Shown one piece after another: positions 34,269 through 43,745 of a stretch of 64,000 bases of DNA. A model generated the notes under the pieces. It did not search any database. It was not told the origin of the DNA and saw only the letters and a list, made by a program, of their open reading frames with translations. The stretch's first letter is position 1; every line of letters begins with the position of its first letter. Source of the stretch: JAFASC01 sp034669505. GTDB taxonomy: Bacteria > Pseudomonadota > Alphaproteobacteria > Rhizobiales > Beijerinckiaceae. Position numbers and translations under genes: made by a program. Location of the stretch: assembly GCA_034669505.1 (NCBI GenBank), contig JAXDNJ010000007.1, positions 1 to 64,000 of the forward strand, in the 5' to 3' direction.

Positions 34269-36074
34269 CTAGTCCCGGTATGACTTCTGCGGGGCGGCAC
34301 GCAGTTCCGCTTCGAGAAAGCTTCGCACATCTGCCGCCGGCACATTCCTGGCGATGAAGCTCTCGCCAATTCCGCGCGCGAGGATCAGAGCCAGCGCGCC
34401 CCGTTGCACCTTCTTGTCCTGGAACATGGCTTCGAGAATTGCCGCGGCATCCCCATTCCAGCCTGGAATGTCGGTGACTCGTGTGCGAAAGCCGATTGTG
34501 TCGAGATGGCGCACGACACGCTCCGCGTCTTGTCCGGAGCAGAGGCCCTGAGCATTGGAGAATCGGAAAGCGCAGGCGATGCCAAGCGCGACCGCCTCGC
34601 CGTGGATGAGCCTTTCGCCGTCATAGCCAGTCAGCCGCTCGAATGCGTGCGCGAACGTGTGCCCTAGATTGAGCAGCGCGCGATCGCCCTGCTCGGTCTC
34701 ATCGCGGATGACGAATGCGGCTTTCGCCGCGCAGCTCTTCGCGATGGCGCGTGTTCGCTGCGGGCCGCCGGCGAACACGTTGCGCCACTCCGCTTCGAGC
34801 CAATAGAAGAAATCCGCATCGTCGATGAGCCCGTATTTCATGATCTCGGCATAGCCGGCGCGGAACTCGCGTTGCGGCAGTGTCGCCAACAGCAACGTGT
34901 CCGCGATCACGAGCGACGGTTGATGAAATGCGCCGATCAGATTCTTTCCGTGCGGCGAATTGATGCCGGTCTTGCCCCCGACCGAGGAATCGACTTGCGC
35001 GAGCAGGCTCGTCGGGATTTGCACGAGGCGCATGCCGCGGCGCACGGTCGCGGCCGCAAACCCGGCGAGATCGCCGACGACACCGCCGCCGAGTGCTACA
35101 ACAACATCGCCGCGTTCCATGCGCGCCGCGAGAATGTCGTTGCAGACGCGTTCGTAAGTCGCGAAGCTTTTTGCAGATTCGCCCGGCGTCACGCTGATCG
35201 CGGCATGCCGGATGCCGCCTGCATCGAGACTGGACTGCAATGCCGGCAAATGATGCTGCGCGACGTTGGGATCGGTCACGATCGCACAAGACGCGCGGGG
35301 CGCGATCTTTGCGATCAGAGAACCGGCCTCCAAGAGGAGGTTCTCGCCGATTACGATGTCATAGCGTCGCCCCGGCAGTTCGACGCCGATCTCGATACGC
35401 TGCTCATTTTTCATCTGTGGCAGGCTCTGTGGCGCGGCACTACGCCCGCGGACATGCGCTTCGAGTGCGCTCAACACCTCTTCAACCACGGTTTCGTGCG
35501 AGGCCTCGCGCGAGCAGACCGTCACGTCGGCTTGCGCATAGATCGGCTCGCGTTCGGCGAGCAGCCGCTGCATCGTGGCAACCGGGTCGGCGGTCTGAAG
35601 CAGCGGACGGGTCGGGCGTTTACGCACCCGGCGCATCAGCGTGTTGAGATCGGCCCTGAGCCAGACGGAGATGGCGTTTTCCGCAATACGTGCGCGCGTG
35701 GCTTCGTTCATGAAGGCGCCGCCGCCGGTCGCCACGACGCGCGGATCGCCGGTTAGGACGCGCGCCATCACGCGGCGCTCGCCGTCGCGGAAAAGCGCCT
35801 CGCCATGGCGCGCGAAAATGTCGGCGATCGGCATGCCCGCCGCTTCGACGATCTCCTGGTCGACATCGACGAACGGCAGCCCGAGCCGCAGCGCCAGACG
35901 CCGCCCGACGGTCGTCTTGCCGGATCCCATCATGCCGACGAGGACGAGCGAACGGCCGGCCAACGCCTCGACAAGGGCTGCGGCACGATCGTCGCGCGTG
36001 GCGGCGACATCAATGGCGACGGGCGGCTCGGCCTCCGGCTCCCTGAAAATCCCCTGCATGCCTTCTCGTAGCAC
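34269..36074 (-). CDS. aroKB: bifunctional shikimate kinase / 3-dehydroquinate synthase fusion
   Basis: One uninterrupted 601-residue frame holds two shikimate-pathway enzymes. Residues about 40-215 are shikimate kinase: GMMGSGKTTVGRRLALRL (P-loop), DVDQEI, and VVATGGGAFM. Residues from about 222 (MKNEQRIEIGVELPG) to the end are 3-dehydroquinate synthase: GGGVVGDLAGFAAAT, QVDSSVGGKTGIN, EIMKYGLI and LNLGHTFAHAFE carry the NAD and zinc sites. In most bacteria these are separate adjacent genes (aroK, aroB). No stop or new start lies between. The protein should act in the cytoplasm in steps 2 and 5 of chorismate synthesis. Confidence 0.9.
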   Translation of the reverse strand: MLREGMQGIFREPEAEPPVAIDVAATRDDRAAALVEALAGRSLVLVGMMGSGKTTVGRRLALRLGLPFVDVDQEIVEAAGMPIADIFARHGEALFRDGERRVMARVLTGDPRVVATGGGAFMNEATRARIAENAISVWLRADLNTLMRRVRKRPTRPLLQTADPVATMQRLLAEREPIYAQADVTVCSREASHETVVEEVLSALEAHVRGRSAAPQSLPQMKNEQRIEIGVELPGRRYDIVIGENLLLEAGSLIAKIAPRASCAIVTDPNVAQHHLPALQSSLDAGGIRHAAISVTPGESAKSFATYERVCNDILAARMERGDVVVALGGGVVGDLAGFAAATVRRGMRLVQIPTSLLAQVDSSVGGKTGINSPHGKNLIGAFHQPSLVIADTLLLATLPQREFRAGYAEIMKYGLIDDADFFYWLEAEWRNVFAGGPQRTRAIAKSCAAKAAFVIRDETEQGDRALLNLGHTFAHAFERLTGYDGERLIHGEAVALGIACAFRFSNAQGLCSGQDAERVVRHLDTIGFRTRVTDIPGWNGDAAAILEAMFQDKKVQRGALALILARGIGESFIARNVPAADVRSFLEAELRAAPQKSYRD

Positions 36075-36181
36075 GCGGATCGCCGAGATTTAAGACGTAA
36101 GCGTTGCAATCATCTCCCGGGAACCCCACCCGGCAGCGGCGGTTTCTTGCCTCAGAGCACCGGCGAAGAGCGGAGGAAGGC

Positions 36182-36352
36182 ATGGAGAATCTTTGGCTGT
36201 TCGTGGTCGCCGGAGGACCGGCGATCATCCTCGTCGTTATCGTTCTCGTGCTCCTACAGCGACGGCGGGGTTATCAGCCTGATGCGCGGAGCCCCGATTA
36301 TGAGGTCGGCGGCAACAAGTATGTGCGCGATCCTGCGGACAAGACGCGGTGA
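36182..36352 (+). CDS. small single-span membrane protein
   Basis: A 56-residue protein with a good GAGGAAGG ribosome site before ATG 36182. One membrane helix (LFVVAGGPAIILVVIVLVLL) is followed by a basic RRR and a soluble tail ending DPADKTR. I do not recognise a family. It lies between the divergent aroKB and the convergent efp gene. Confidence 0.65.
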   Translation: MENLWLFVVAGGPAIILVVIVLVLLQRRRGYQPDARSPDYEVGGNKYVRDPADKTR

Positions 36353-36374
36353 GTCGGACGGCTGAGGATTCGAA

Positions 36375-36944
36375 CTAATCCTTTGCGCGTTCCACGTAAG
36401 ACCCGTTCTCGGTCATCACCACGATCCGTGTGCCGGGCTGGATGTGCGGCGGCACCATCACGCGCGCGCCGTTCGACATCTTCGCGGGCTTGTAGGAGGA
36501 CGAGGCGGTCTGGCCTTTCATTGCGGGCTCCGTCTCCATCACCTCCAGCGTCACCCGCTGCGGCAGCTGGATGCCAACGGCGACGCCGTTGAACAGCGAC
36601 AGCATGACTTCCATGTTTTCCTGTAGATACGCCGCCTGGTCGCCGATCACCTCCTTCGGCACGATCACCTGATCGTAGTTTTCGGTGTTCATGAAGGTGT
36701 AGCCTTCGCCATCCTGGAACAGGTAGGTGAAGGGCCGATCCTCGACATAGGCGCGCTCGACCTGTTCCGTTGTCTTGTAGCGGTCGGTGGTCTTCACCCC
36801 GTCGGAGAGACGGCGCATATCGATCTGCGTCGTCGGCGTGCCCTTGCCCGGATGGAAGCTCTCGGCGGTGAGCACGACATAGAGCTGACCGTCGTCCCGC
36901 TCGATGATGTTCCCCTTGCGGATCGAACTGGCAATGACCTTCAC
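36375..36944 (-). CDS. efp: elongation factor P
   Basis: A 189-residue EF-P from GTG 36944 (VKVIASSIRKGN), the length expected for the family. The tip loop SFHPGKGTPTTQ places the modified lysine at K34. This is the lysine type that is beta-lysylated by EpmA/EpmB rather than the arginine type rhamnosylated by EarP. EF-P relieves ribosome stalling at polyproline. The epmA and epmB genes diverge from it and start 94 bases away. The frame is open further upstream, but that part lies inside epmA on the other strand. Confidence 0.93.
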   Translation of the reverse strand: MKVIASSIRKGNIIERDDGQLYVVLTAESFHPGKGTPTTQIDMRRLSDGVKTTDRYKTTEQVERAYVEDRPFTYLFQDGEGYTFMNTENYDQVIVPKEVIGDQAAYLQENMEVMLSLFNGVAVGIQLPQRVTLEVMETEPAMKGQTASSSYKPAKMSNGARVMVPPHIQPGTRIVVMTENGSYVERAKD

Positions 36945-37037
36945 GTGATCTTTTCCCTTTAGATTGCTGGACGCGGCGTGCGGGTCTATGAACCGCCACA
37001 TGCGGGGAGACAAGGGGGCGGCGCGGTTTTGCCTGAC

Positions 37038-38090
37038 ATGACAGAGGCCTCGCCCTGGTGGGCCCCGCATGTCCACGAAGACCGCCGGCCCTTTCTGAAG
37101 GTGCGCTCGCGCGTGCTCGCCGCCTGCCGGCAGTTTTTCGGCCGCGAGCATTTCGTCGAGGTCGACGTTCCGGCCCTGCAGGTCTCGCCTGGTAACGAGG
37201 CGCATCTGTCCGCCTTCGCGACAGAACTCGTGGGCCCGGACGGCAGAAGCAGCCCGCTTTATCTCGCTATGTCGCCGGAATTTGCGATGAAAAAGCTGCT
37301 CGCCGCCGGCGAGACGCGGATTTTCACGTTCGCCCATGTCTTCCGCAACCGCGAGCGCGGGTCGCTGCACCATCCCGAATTCACCATGCTCGAATGGTAC
37401 CGGGCGAACGAAGATTATTCCCGGCTGATCGAGGATTGCGCCGGTCTCCTGTCGGAGACCGCGATCGCCGCCGGCGTCGACACGTTCGGCTGGCGCGGGC
37501 GTACGATGGACGCCTTCGCCGAGCCGGACATCGTCACGGTCGCGGACGCCTTCATGGAGCACGCGCTGATAGATCTCATGGCGACGCTCGACGCGACCGG
37601 GCAGGGCGACCGCGCCGCGCTCGTCCGCGCGGCCGAGCGCCACGGCATCCGGGTCACGCCGGACGACACCTGGTCGGACATTTTCAGCAAGATCATGAGC
37701 GACGCAATCGAGCCGAAGCTCGGGCTCGGCCGGGCCACGATCCTCGTCGATTACCCCGCCTCCGAGGCCGCCTGGGCGCGCACCAAGGCCGACGATCCCC
37801 GGTTTGCAGAGCGGTTCGAACTCTTCGCCTGCGGGGTCGAACTCGCCAATGCCTTCGGCGAGCTGACCGACCCGGCGGAGCAGCGCCGGCGGTTCGAGAC
37901 GCAGATGGCGACCCGTGCCCGCGTCTATGGCGAGACCTACCCGGTAGACGAGGATTTCCTGGCCGCGCTCGGCACCATGCCGCCGGCTTGTGGGATTGCG
38001 CTCGGCTTCGATCGGCTGGTCATGCTGGCCTCCGGCGCCGAGCGGATCGAGCAGGTTCTGTGGGCCCCTGTGGCTGAGCCCAGCCGGTGA
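37038..38090 (+). CDS. epmA: EF-P--(R)-beta-lysine ligase EpmA
   Basis: A 350-residue class II LysRS-like protein without the tRNA anticodon-binding domain. Motif 2 is visible as FRNRERGSLHHPEFTMLEWY and motif 3 as GIALGFDRLVML. Such stand-alone paralogues attach beta-lysine to Lys34 of EF-P. ATG 37038 is preferred because the first conserved block (KVRSRVLAACRQFF) starts soon after. It lies opposite efp and overlaps epmB by 4 bases (GTGA). Confidence 0.92.
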   Translation: MTEASPWWAPHVHEDRRPFLKVRSRVLAACRQFFGREHFVEVDVPALQVSPGNEAHLSAFATELVGPDGRSSPLYLAMSPEFAMKKLLAAGETRIFTFAHVFRNRERGSLHHPEFTMLEWYRANEDYSRLIEDCAGLLSETAIAAGVDTFGWRGRTMDAFAEPDIVTVADAFMEHALIDLMATLDATGQGDRAALVRAAERHGIRVTPDDTWSDIFSKIMSDAIEPKLGLGRATILVDYPASEAAWARTKADDPRFAERFELFACGVELANAFGELTDPAEQRRRFETQMATRARVYGETYPVDEDFLAALGTMPPACGIALGFDRLVMLASGAERIEQVLWAPVAEPSR

Positions 38091-39136
38091 CGGCTAGGGA
38101 TCGCACGCTGCGGCAACCGGCCGAGCTGGCTGCGGCAGGTCTCTTGGACCCCGCCAACGTAGCGGAGCTGGATGAGGTCACCGCCCGCTACTCGCTGGCC
38201 CTTCCGCCGGCGCTGGCTCGCCTCATTGATCCGGCCGACCCGCATGACCCAATCGCCCGGCAATTCGTGCCCGACGCGCGCGAGTTGCGGCACGAGCCCG
38301 GGGAACTCGCCGACCCCATCGGCGATGCGGCGCATAGCCCGGTCGAAGGGATCGTGCACCGCTATCCCGATCGGGTGCTCTTGAAACTGCTCGCGACTTG
38401 CCCGGTGTATTGCCGGTTTTGTTTCCGCCGCGAGGCGGTCGGCCAGGGCGGCGACATGCTCTCGCGTCCCGCAATCGAGCGCGCGCTCGCCTACGTGGCG
38501 GAGCGGCCGGAAATCTGGGAAGTGATCCTCACTGGCGGCGATCCGCTGGCGCTCTCGCCGCGCCGGCTCGGCGAGGTAGCGCTCCGTCTCGCCGCGGTAC
38601 CGCACGTGACAATCCTCCGCGTCCACACCCGCATGCCCGTCGCCGCGCCCGAACGGATCGACGCAGCGGTCATCGCGGCGCTGAAGGCCAGCGGCAAGAC
38701 CATTTACATCGCGCTCCACGCCAACCACCCGCGGGAACTCACTTCGCAGGCCCGCGCCGCCTGTTCCCGGCTCGTCGACGCCGGCATCCCGATGCTCGGC
38801 CAAACCGTGCTGCTGCGCGGCGTCAACGACCATGTCGAGACCCTCGCCGCGCTGATGCGCGCTTTCGTCGAGGCGCGGATCAAGCCGTACTACCTCCACC
38901 ATCCGGACCTGGCGCCCGGGACGGCACATTTCCGGCTGTCGCTCGAGGAAGGGCAGAAACTCGTCGGTGCGCTGCTTGGCCGCGTCTCCGGCCTTTGCCA
39001 ACCGACCTATGTGCTCGACATCCCCGGCGGCTACGGCAAGACGCCGATCGGACCGACGCGGCTGCGGCCTGGGGAGGACGGGGCGTTCGCGGTCGACGAT
39101 TGGCAGGGCGTCCCGCACACCTATCCCCCGCCCTAA
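38087..39136 (+). CDS. epmB: EF-P beta-lysylation protein EpmB (lysine 2,3-aminomutase-like)
   Basis: A 349-residue radical SAM enzyme of the KamA family. The Fe-S ligands are C105, C109 and C112 in ATCPVYCRFCFR, and TGGDPLALS and QTVLLRGVND fit the aminomutase core. It is shorter than clostridial KamA, as expected for EpmB. It supplies (R)-beta-lysine for EpmA. GTG 38087 overlaps the epmA stop; coupling is likely. EpmC, the hydroxylase of enterobacteria, is not seen here. Confidence 0.92.
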   Translation: MTARDRTLRQPAELAAAGLLDPANVAELDEVTARYSLALPPALARLIDPADPHDPIARQFVPDARELRHEPGELADPIGDAAHSPVEGIVHRYPDRVLLKLLATCPVYCRFCFRREAVGQGGDMLSRPAIERALAYVAERPEIWEVILTGGDPLALSPRRLGEVALRLAAVPHVTILRVHTRMPVAAPERIDAAVIAALKASGKTIYIALHANHPRELTSQARAACSRLVDAGIPMLGQTVLLRGVNDHVETLAALMRAFVEARIKPYYLHHPDLAPGTAHFRLSLEEGQKLVGALLGRVSGLCQPTYVLDIPGGYGKTPIGPTRLRPGEDGAFAVDDWQGVPHTYPPP

Positions 39137-39250
39137 GCCTCGGGCGTCAAAAGAAAACCGGATTTGCGCCGGCAATATCGGGCCTCGGCAGCCATTTGTG
39201 CCTTGCCTTCGCCCGCGCCGGCTGCGGCCACGATACAGAGCATTTTCCGC

Positions 39251-41707
39251 ATGCAATTTCTGCCCCGGCTGGCTGCTCGGCTTTTTCTCGTCTTTACCGT
39301 TTGCCTGCCCTGCCTCGACGCGCTCGGGCAGACGAGCCCACCAGCGCCTGCCCCGCAGGTCACACCAACGCAGCGCGTTGACCAAGCGCGCACCGCTCTC
39401 GATGAGATCGACAAGGCCCTGGCGCGCCACGATCTGGCCGACGGCGAACTCAGCGAGTTGCGTGGCAGGATCGATCCGATCGCGGCAAGCGCGAACGATG
39501 TTGTCGCGCAGCTCGCACCTGTCGTCGCCGAAATAAAGACGCGGCTTGACCAGCTCGGCCCCAAACCTACCGAGAACGCGCCCGCGGAAAGCGCGGCCGT
39601 CACCACAGAACGCGCCGATCAGCAGAAGCGGCTGACTGAGGTCGACGAGAGCCTGAAGCGCGCGCGACTGATGGCCGTCCAAGCCGATCAGACCGCGGAC
39701 CGCATCGCCGCTCGCCGGCGCGAGCTCTTCACAAGTGCGCTCTTCGAGCGCACGAGCAGCCTGTTTGACCCGGGCCTCTGGCGCAGTGTGGCCGACGAAT
39801 TGCCACGCGACGGCAGAGCCGTCGAGACGCTCGCCGGCGACTTCTTCTCCAACGCCGCCGCCCGTCTCCGCGGCTGGCGGTTGGCCGTATTTGCCGCAAT
39901 CGTACTCGCGCTTGCTGCCCTTTCCATCTTCGCCGGCCGGGTCGCGCGGCGCATCACCTCGCATGAGCCAACGATTGCCGATCCGAGCCGCTTTCAGAAG
40001 GTGCGCGGCGCCCTTTGCGCCGCGACGGTTACTGCCGTCGTGCCGATTGCGGCGATCACCTTGTTGTTTGCGATTTTTAACAGCTTCGACCTCCTCGGCA
40101 TGCGGCTCGAGCCGCTGGTGCGCGCGATCATTGCCGGCGTGGTCCGGGTTGCGCTTGCCGCGGGACTGGCGAGGGGGCTGCTTGCACCGACGCGTTCGCA
40201 TTGGCGTCTTCTTGACGTCAACGATTCCGTCGCGGTCAGAATCTCGCGACTCGCCATCACCGTCGCCTGCATCGTCTCGGCCACACGCTTCCTTGAAGCG
40301 CTGAGCGCCGTCATCGGCGCGAGCCTGACGGTGTCGGTGTTCACCCGCGGGCTCGGCGCCTTCTTTGTCGCGGTCGCAATGGCAACCGCGCTTTACGGCA
40401 TCATCAGCGAACCGGACGACGCCGATGACTGCCTCGGTCCCCGTGTCGTCAGCAAGCGCGATTGGTACGCGCCACTGCGCTTTGCGGCGTGGGCGGCGAT
40501 CCTCGTCATCGTCGGCTCGGCGGCAGTCGGTTACATCGCGCTCGCCGCCTTTGTCGTCGACCAGATCGTCTGGATCGCCTGCATTGGCTCACTCCTCTAC
40601 CTCCTGCTTGCGCTTCTCGAGGAGGCGATCGCGCTCAGCTTCAAACCTTCGGCGCCGCCCGGCCGCCTGCTCGTGACAAGCGTCGGGATCAAACGGGAGT
40701 CGCTTGAGCAGCTCGGCATCCTCTTATCAGGGGGCCTTCACGTCGTTCTGTTCGCAATCGCGGCGCTGCTCATCCTCGCACCGTGGGGTGTTCAGTCGGA
40801 CGATCTCGCGAGCAATCTCCGCGCGGCCTTCTTCGGCTTTAGAGTGGGCGACGTCACCATCTCGCCCTCAAGCATCGCGATCGCCGTCCTGCTATTCGGG
40901 CTGGTCTATGGGGCGACGCGTGCCGTCCAGCATTGGCTCGAGACGCGCTATCTGCCGCACACGCGTCTCGACACGGGATTGCGCAACTCGATCAAGACGA
41001 GCCTCGGTTACATCGGCTTCATCATCGCGGTCGCACTCTCGCTTGGCTATCTCGGACTGAGCTTCGACAAGCTCGCCATCGTCGCCGGCGCGCTCTCCGT
41101 CGGTATTGGTTTCGGCCTGCAGTCAATCGTCAACAACTTCGTTTCGGGTCTCATTCTTCTGTGGGAACGGGCGATTCGCGTCGGCGACTGGATCGTCGTC
41201 GGCGACGAACAGGGATTCGTGCGCCGCATCAACGTCCGCTCGACCGAGATCGAGACGTTCGACCGCGCCATGATGATCGTGCCGAACTCAAATCTCGTCA
41301 CAGGAATCGTGAAGAACTGGGTGCGCACCGATCGCGTCGGCCGGCTCAAAATCTCGTTATCCGTGCAATCCGGCGCCGACCCGGACAAGGTGCGCGAGCT
41401 GTTGATCGGCGCCGCAAGAGCGCACGATCTCATCCTATCGATTCCGGTGCCGCAGGTGCTGCTGACGTCGCTCGAAGCGGCTGCGTACAAATACGACCTC
41501 CTCGCCTATGTCGACGACGTCGAGACATCGCAACGCGTGAAGAGTGAGCTGCTGTTCGAAGTCCATCGCCGCTTCAAGGCGGCAAATATGAGTCTTGGTG
41601 CGGCGGCGGCGCCGACAATCGTCGAACTCGCCGACATCGACCGGCTCGAGACTTTGCTGTCCGGCCAGCGCCCCGAAGCACCGCGCGTCGTCGGCGGGAA
41701 GAGCTGA
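39251..41707 (+). CDS. MscK-like mechanosensitive channel with DUF3772
   Basis: An 818-residue MscS-superfamily protein. The signal peptide runs MQFLPRLAARLFLVFTVC; a periplasmic helical DUF3772-like region (to about 200) follows, then several membrane helices and the MscS core (GIGFGLQSIVNNFVSGLILL and WERAIRVGDWIVVGDEQG) and a C-terminal beta domain ending at the usual cytoplasmic vestibule. ATG 39251 is chosen because it starts the signal peptide. It should release osmolytes during hypo-osmotic shock. The gene follows epmB by 114 bases. Confidence 0.87.
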   Translation: MQFLPRLAARLFLVFTVCLPCLDALGQTSPPAPAPQVTPTQRVDQARTALDEIDKALARHDLADGELSELRGRIDPIAASANDVVAQLAPVVAEIKTRLDQLGPKPTENAPAESAAVTTERADQQKRLTEVDESLKRARLMAVQADQTADRIAARRRELFTSALFERTSSLFDPGLWRSVADELPRDGRAVETLAGDFFSNAAARLRGWRLAVFAAIVLALAALSIFAGRVARRITSHEPTIADPSRFQKVRGALCAATVTAVVPIAAITLLFAIFNSFDLLGMRLEPLVRAIIAGVVRVALAAGLARGLLAPTRSHWRLLDVNDSVAVRISRLAITVACIVSATRFLEALSAVIGASLTVSVFTRGLGAFFVAVAMATALYGIISEPDDADDCLGPRVVSKRDWYAPLRFAAWAAILVIVGSAAVGYIALAAFVVDQIVWIACIGSLLYLLLALLEEAIALSFKPSAPPGRLLVTSVGIKRESLEQLGILLSGGLHVVLFAIAALLILAPWGVQSDDLASNLRAAFFGFRVGDVTISPSSIAIAVLLFGLVYGATRAVQHWLETRYLPHTRLDTGLRNSIKTSLGYIGFIIAVALSLGYLGLSFDKLAIVAGALSVGIGFGLQSIVNNFVSGLILLWERAIRVGDWIVVGDEQGFVRRINVRSTEIETFDRAMMIVPNSNLVTGIVKNWVRTDRVGRLKISLSVQSGADPDKVRELLIGAARAHDLILSIPVPQVLLTSLEAAAYKYDLLAYVDDVETSQRVKSELLFEVHRRFKAANMSLGAAAAPTIVELADIDRLETLLSGQRPEAPRVVGGKS

Positions 41708-41749
41708 CCTTCATGCTCCTTCAATCATCATCAACGACAATTCGAAGCC

Positions 41750-42256
41750 ATGATGAAACACGCTTTTATATGTCTCACCGCCGCTATCATCCTTGCTCTT
41801 GCGGGATGCGCGGAAGCGCCGACGCCGAGCCCAAGTGAACCGACCTTCTACAGGGATCTCGCGTCCTCCGATGCGCGCGTGGACGCCGGCGCCGCGCGCG
41901 AGATGATCTCGCTTTATCGGGGCAATCATGGGCTCGGTCCCGTCGCCGTCGATCCAGGCCTGGCGAGCGCTGCAGAGGCCCAGGTCACAGCGATGGCGCG
42001 TGCCGACAAACTCAGCCACGAGGTGCGCGGAAATCTTTCAACGAGGCTCGACGGCGCCGGGTTCAAGAAGAACGCCGCCGTGGAGAACGTGTCGGCCGGC
42101 TATCACACGCTCGCCGAAGCGTTTTCCGGCTGGCGCCAATCGAAGCCGCACAACGAAAACATGCTCAATCCGCGCATGCGCCGCATGGGAATTGCGACGG
42201 CTTACGCGCCCGGCTCAAAATACAAGGTCTATTGGGCGTTGGTGATGACGGACTAA
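41750..42256 (+). CDS. CAP/SCP-domain lipoprotein
   Basis: A 168-residue lipoprotein with a clear lipobox LALAGC (Cys about 20), followed by a CAP (SCP/YkwD) domain. The family marks are FSGWRQSKPHNENMLNP and MGIATAYAPGSKYKVYWALV. CAP proteins are secreted with unclear activity. It follows the MscS gene by 42 bases and may share its promoter. Confidence 0.85.
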   Translation: MMKHAFICLTAAIILALAGCAEAPTPSPSEPTFYRDLASSDARVDAGAAREMISLYRGNHGLGPVAVDPGLASAAEAQVTAMARADKLSHEVRGNLSTRLDGAGFKKNAAVENVSAGYHTLAEAFSGWRQSKPHNENMLNPRMRRMGIATAYAPGSKYKVYWALVMTD

Positions 42257-42341
42257 GCCCGTCTTCGTCGCGCGTGCTCTCATGCCATAGGGGCGGCAGG
42301 AGATATGGACGCGGGCCGCTTTGGTTCACTCATTCATTGGT

Positions 42342-42860
42342 TCATCCGCCCCTCGCCCGAAGGCCGCGAGCCTCGGGTCCGACGCGATGCTGGGCATGCG
42401 TGATCGCGACGGCGAGCGCATCCGCCGCATCCGCAGTCGTGGCATCGCTCTTCGGCAGGAGAATGCGCACCATCATGGCGACTTGCGTCTTCTCCGCGTG
42501 ACCGGCACCGACAACCGTCTTCTTCACGAGATTTGCCGCATATTCCGCGACCTCTAATCCCGCAAGCGCCGGCACGGCGAGGGCGATGCCCCGCGCGTGT
42601 CCGAGCTTCAGGGCCGATTGCGGATCGCGATTGACGAAGGTTTCTTCGACGGCGGCTTCATGGGGTGCATGTGTGGCGATGATGTGCGCCAGACCTTCAT
42701 GCAGCTGGCGCAGCCGCGCTGCGGTCGAAAGCTTGTCATCCGAACGCACACAACCGCAGGCCACGAACGAGAGCCGCGAGCCCTGCGCCTCGATGATGCC
42801 CCAGCCGGTCTTCCGCAGACCCGGGTCGATACCGATGATCCGAATCGGAGGCGGGAGCAT
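42342..42860 (-). CDS. ruvC: Holliday junction resolvase RuvC
   Basis: A 172-residue RuvC with the first catalytic Asp in IIGIDPGLRKTGWG, then AAVEETF and ADALAVAITHAQ carrying the other acidic residues. It cuts Holliday junctions after RuvAB branch migration. The yebC gene lies just upstream on the same strand, as in many alphaproteobacteria, separated by 57 bases with a GC-rich hairpin (42881-42909). ruvA and ruvB are not downstream of it within the window. Confidence 0.93.
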   Translation of the reverse strand: MLPPPIRIIGIDPGLRKTGWGIIEAQGSRLSFVACGCVRSDDKLSTAARLRQLHEGLAHIIATHAPHEAAVEETFVNRDPQSALKLGHARGIALAVPALAGLEVAEYAANLVKKTVVGAGHAEKTQVAMMVRILLPKSDATTADAADALAVAITHAQHRVGPEARGLRARGG

Positions 42861-42880
42861 GCGCGAGGATACGCGCAGAG

Positions 42881-42909
42881 GGCCGCGCGCACCAGGAGGT
42901 GCGCGGTCC
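42881..42909 (-). terminator. GC-rich hairpin between yebC and ruvC
   Basis: GGCCGCGCGCACC and GGTGCGCGGTCC can pair almost fully around an AGGA loop, with one bulge. No clear T run follows in the leftward direction, so it is more likely a weak terminator or an RNA-stability element than a strong stop. Confidence 0.4.
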
Positions 42910-42917
42910 AGCGCTAA

Positions 42918-43664
42918 TTACGCACCTATTGTGGCAACAAGCGCGTCCGACACTTCGAAATTGGCGTAGACGTTCTGCACGTCGTCATTGTCTTCGAGCG
43001 CGCCGACGAGCTTCAAAATCTTCTCGCCGGCTTCGTCATCGACGGAAATCGTCGTCTGCGGCCGCCAGACCAGCGCGGCCTTCCGCGGCTCGCCGAACTT
43101 TGCCTCCAGCGACTGGGCGACGTCACGCAGCGATTCGAGCGTGGTGATTATCTCGTGGCCCTCGTCGGAGGTGGAGACATCATCGGCGCCGGCATCGAGC
43201 GCCGCCTCCAGCATCGCATCTTCGCTCGCGATTTTGCGGTCGAACTCGATCAATCCGACGCGGTCGAACATGAAGGATACGGCGCCCGTCTCGGCGAGTG
43301 AACCGCCGGCCTTTGTAAAATAGGAGCGCACTTCGCCCGCGGTGCGATTGCGGTTGTCGGTGAGCGCCTCGACGATGACAGCAACGCCACCCGGCGCGTA
43401 GCCCTCATAGCGCACCTCGTCGTAGGTCTCGGCGTCGGCGCCCGAAGCTTTCTTGATCGCGCGCTCGATATTGTCCTTCGGCATGTTTTCGGCGCGGGCA
43501 GCGAGCATGGCGGCGCGCAGCCGCGCATTCATCGATGGGTCGGGGAGGCCCATCTTGGCGGCGACGGTGATTTCGCGGGCGAGCTTGGAGAAGAGCTTGG
43601 AGCGGATCGCGTCCTGCCTGCCCTTCTTGTGCATGATGTTCTTGAACTGACTGTGGCCAGCCAT
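42918..43664 (-). CDS. yebC: YebC/PmpR family (TACO1) protein
   Basis: A 248-residue YebC family member of normal length. The N-terminus MAGHSQFKNIMHKKGRQDAI and GLPDPSMNARLRAAM are hallmarks. Some members bind DNA as regulators and others promote translation of polyproline stretches, like TACO1. Its place upstream of ruvC is the common order. Confidence 0.93.
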   Translation of the reverse strand: MAGHSQFKNIMHKKGRQDAIRSKLFSKLAREITVAAKMGLPDPSMNARLRAAMLAARAENMPKDNIERAIKKASGADAETYDEVRYEGYAPGGVAVIVEALTDNRNRTAGEVRSYFTKAGGSLAETGAVSFMFDRVGLIEFDRKIASEDAMLEAALDAGADDVSTSDEGHEIITTLESLRDVAQSLEAKFGEPRKAALVWRPQTTISVDDEAGEKILKLVGALEDNDDVQNVYANFEVSDALVATIGA

Positions 43665-43745
43665 CGAAATCCTCGAGAGGTGAGCCGCCGCGCGGCAGCA
43701 AATCGCTGCCGGCTTATAGCAAACGCGCCGCCTTATTGAAGCTCG

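Noticed and set aside
36366..36380. TTCGAACTAATCC as a tRNA T-arm or att copy
   Set aside because: No cloverleaf can be formed and it does not match the tRNA-Gly 3' end.
36365..36382. AGGATT-AATCCT hairpin between the small membrane gene and efp
   Set aside because: Only six pairs, overlaps the end of efp, and has no T run, so it is not supported as a terminator.
37937..40201. Reverse-strand open frame of about 750 codons opposite epmB and the MscS gene
   Set aside because: Low-complexity composition typical of antisense frames in GC-rich DNA, no ribosome site, and both forward genes are certain.
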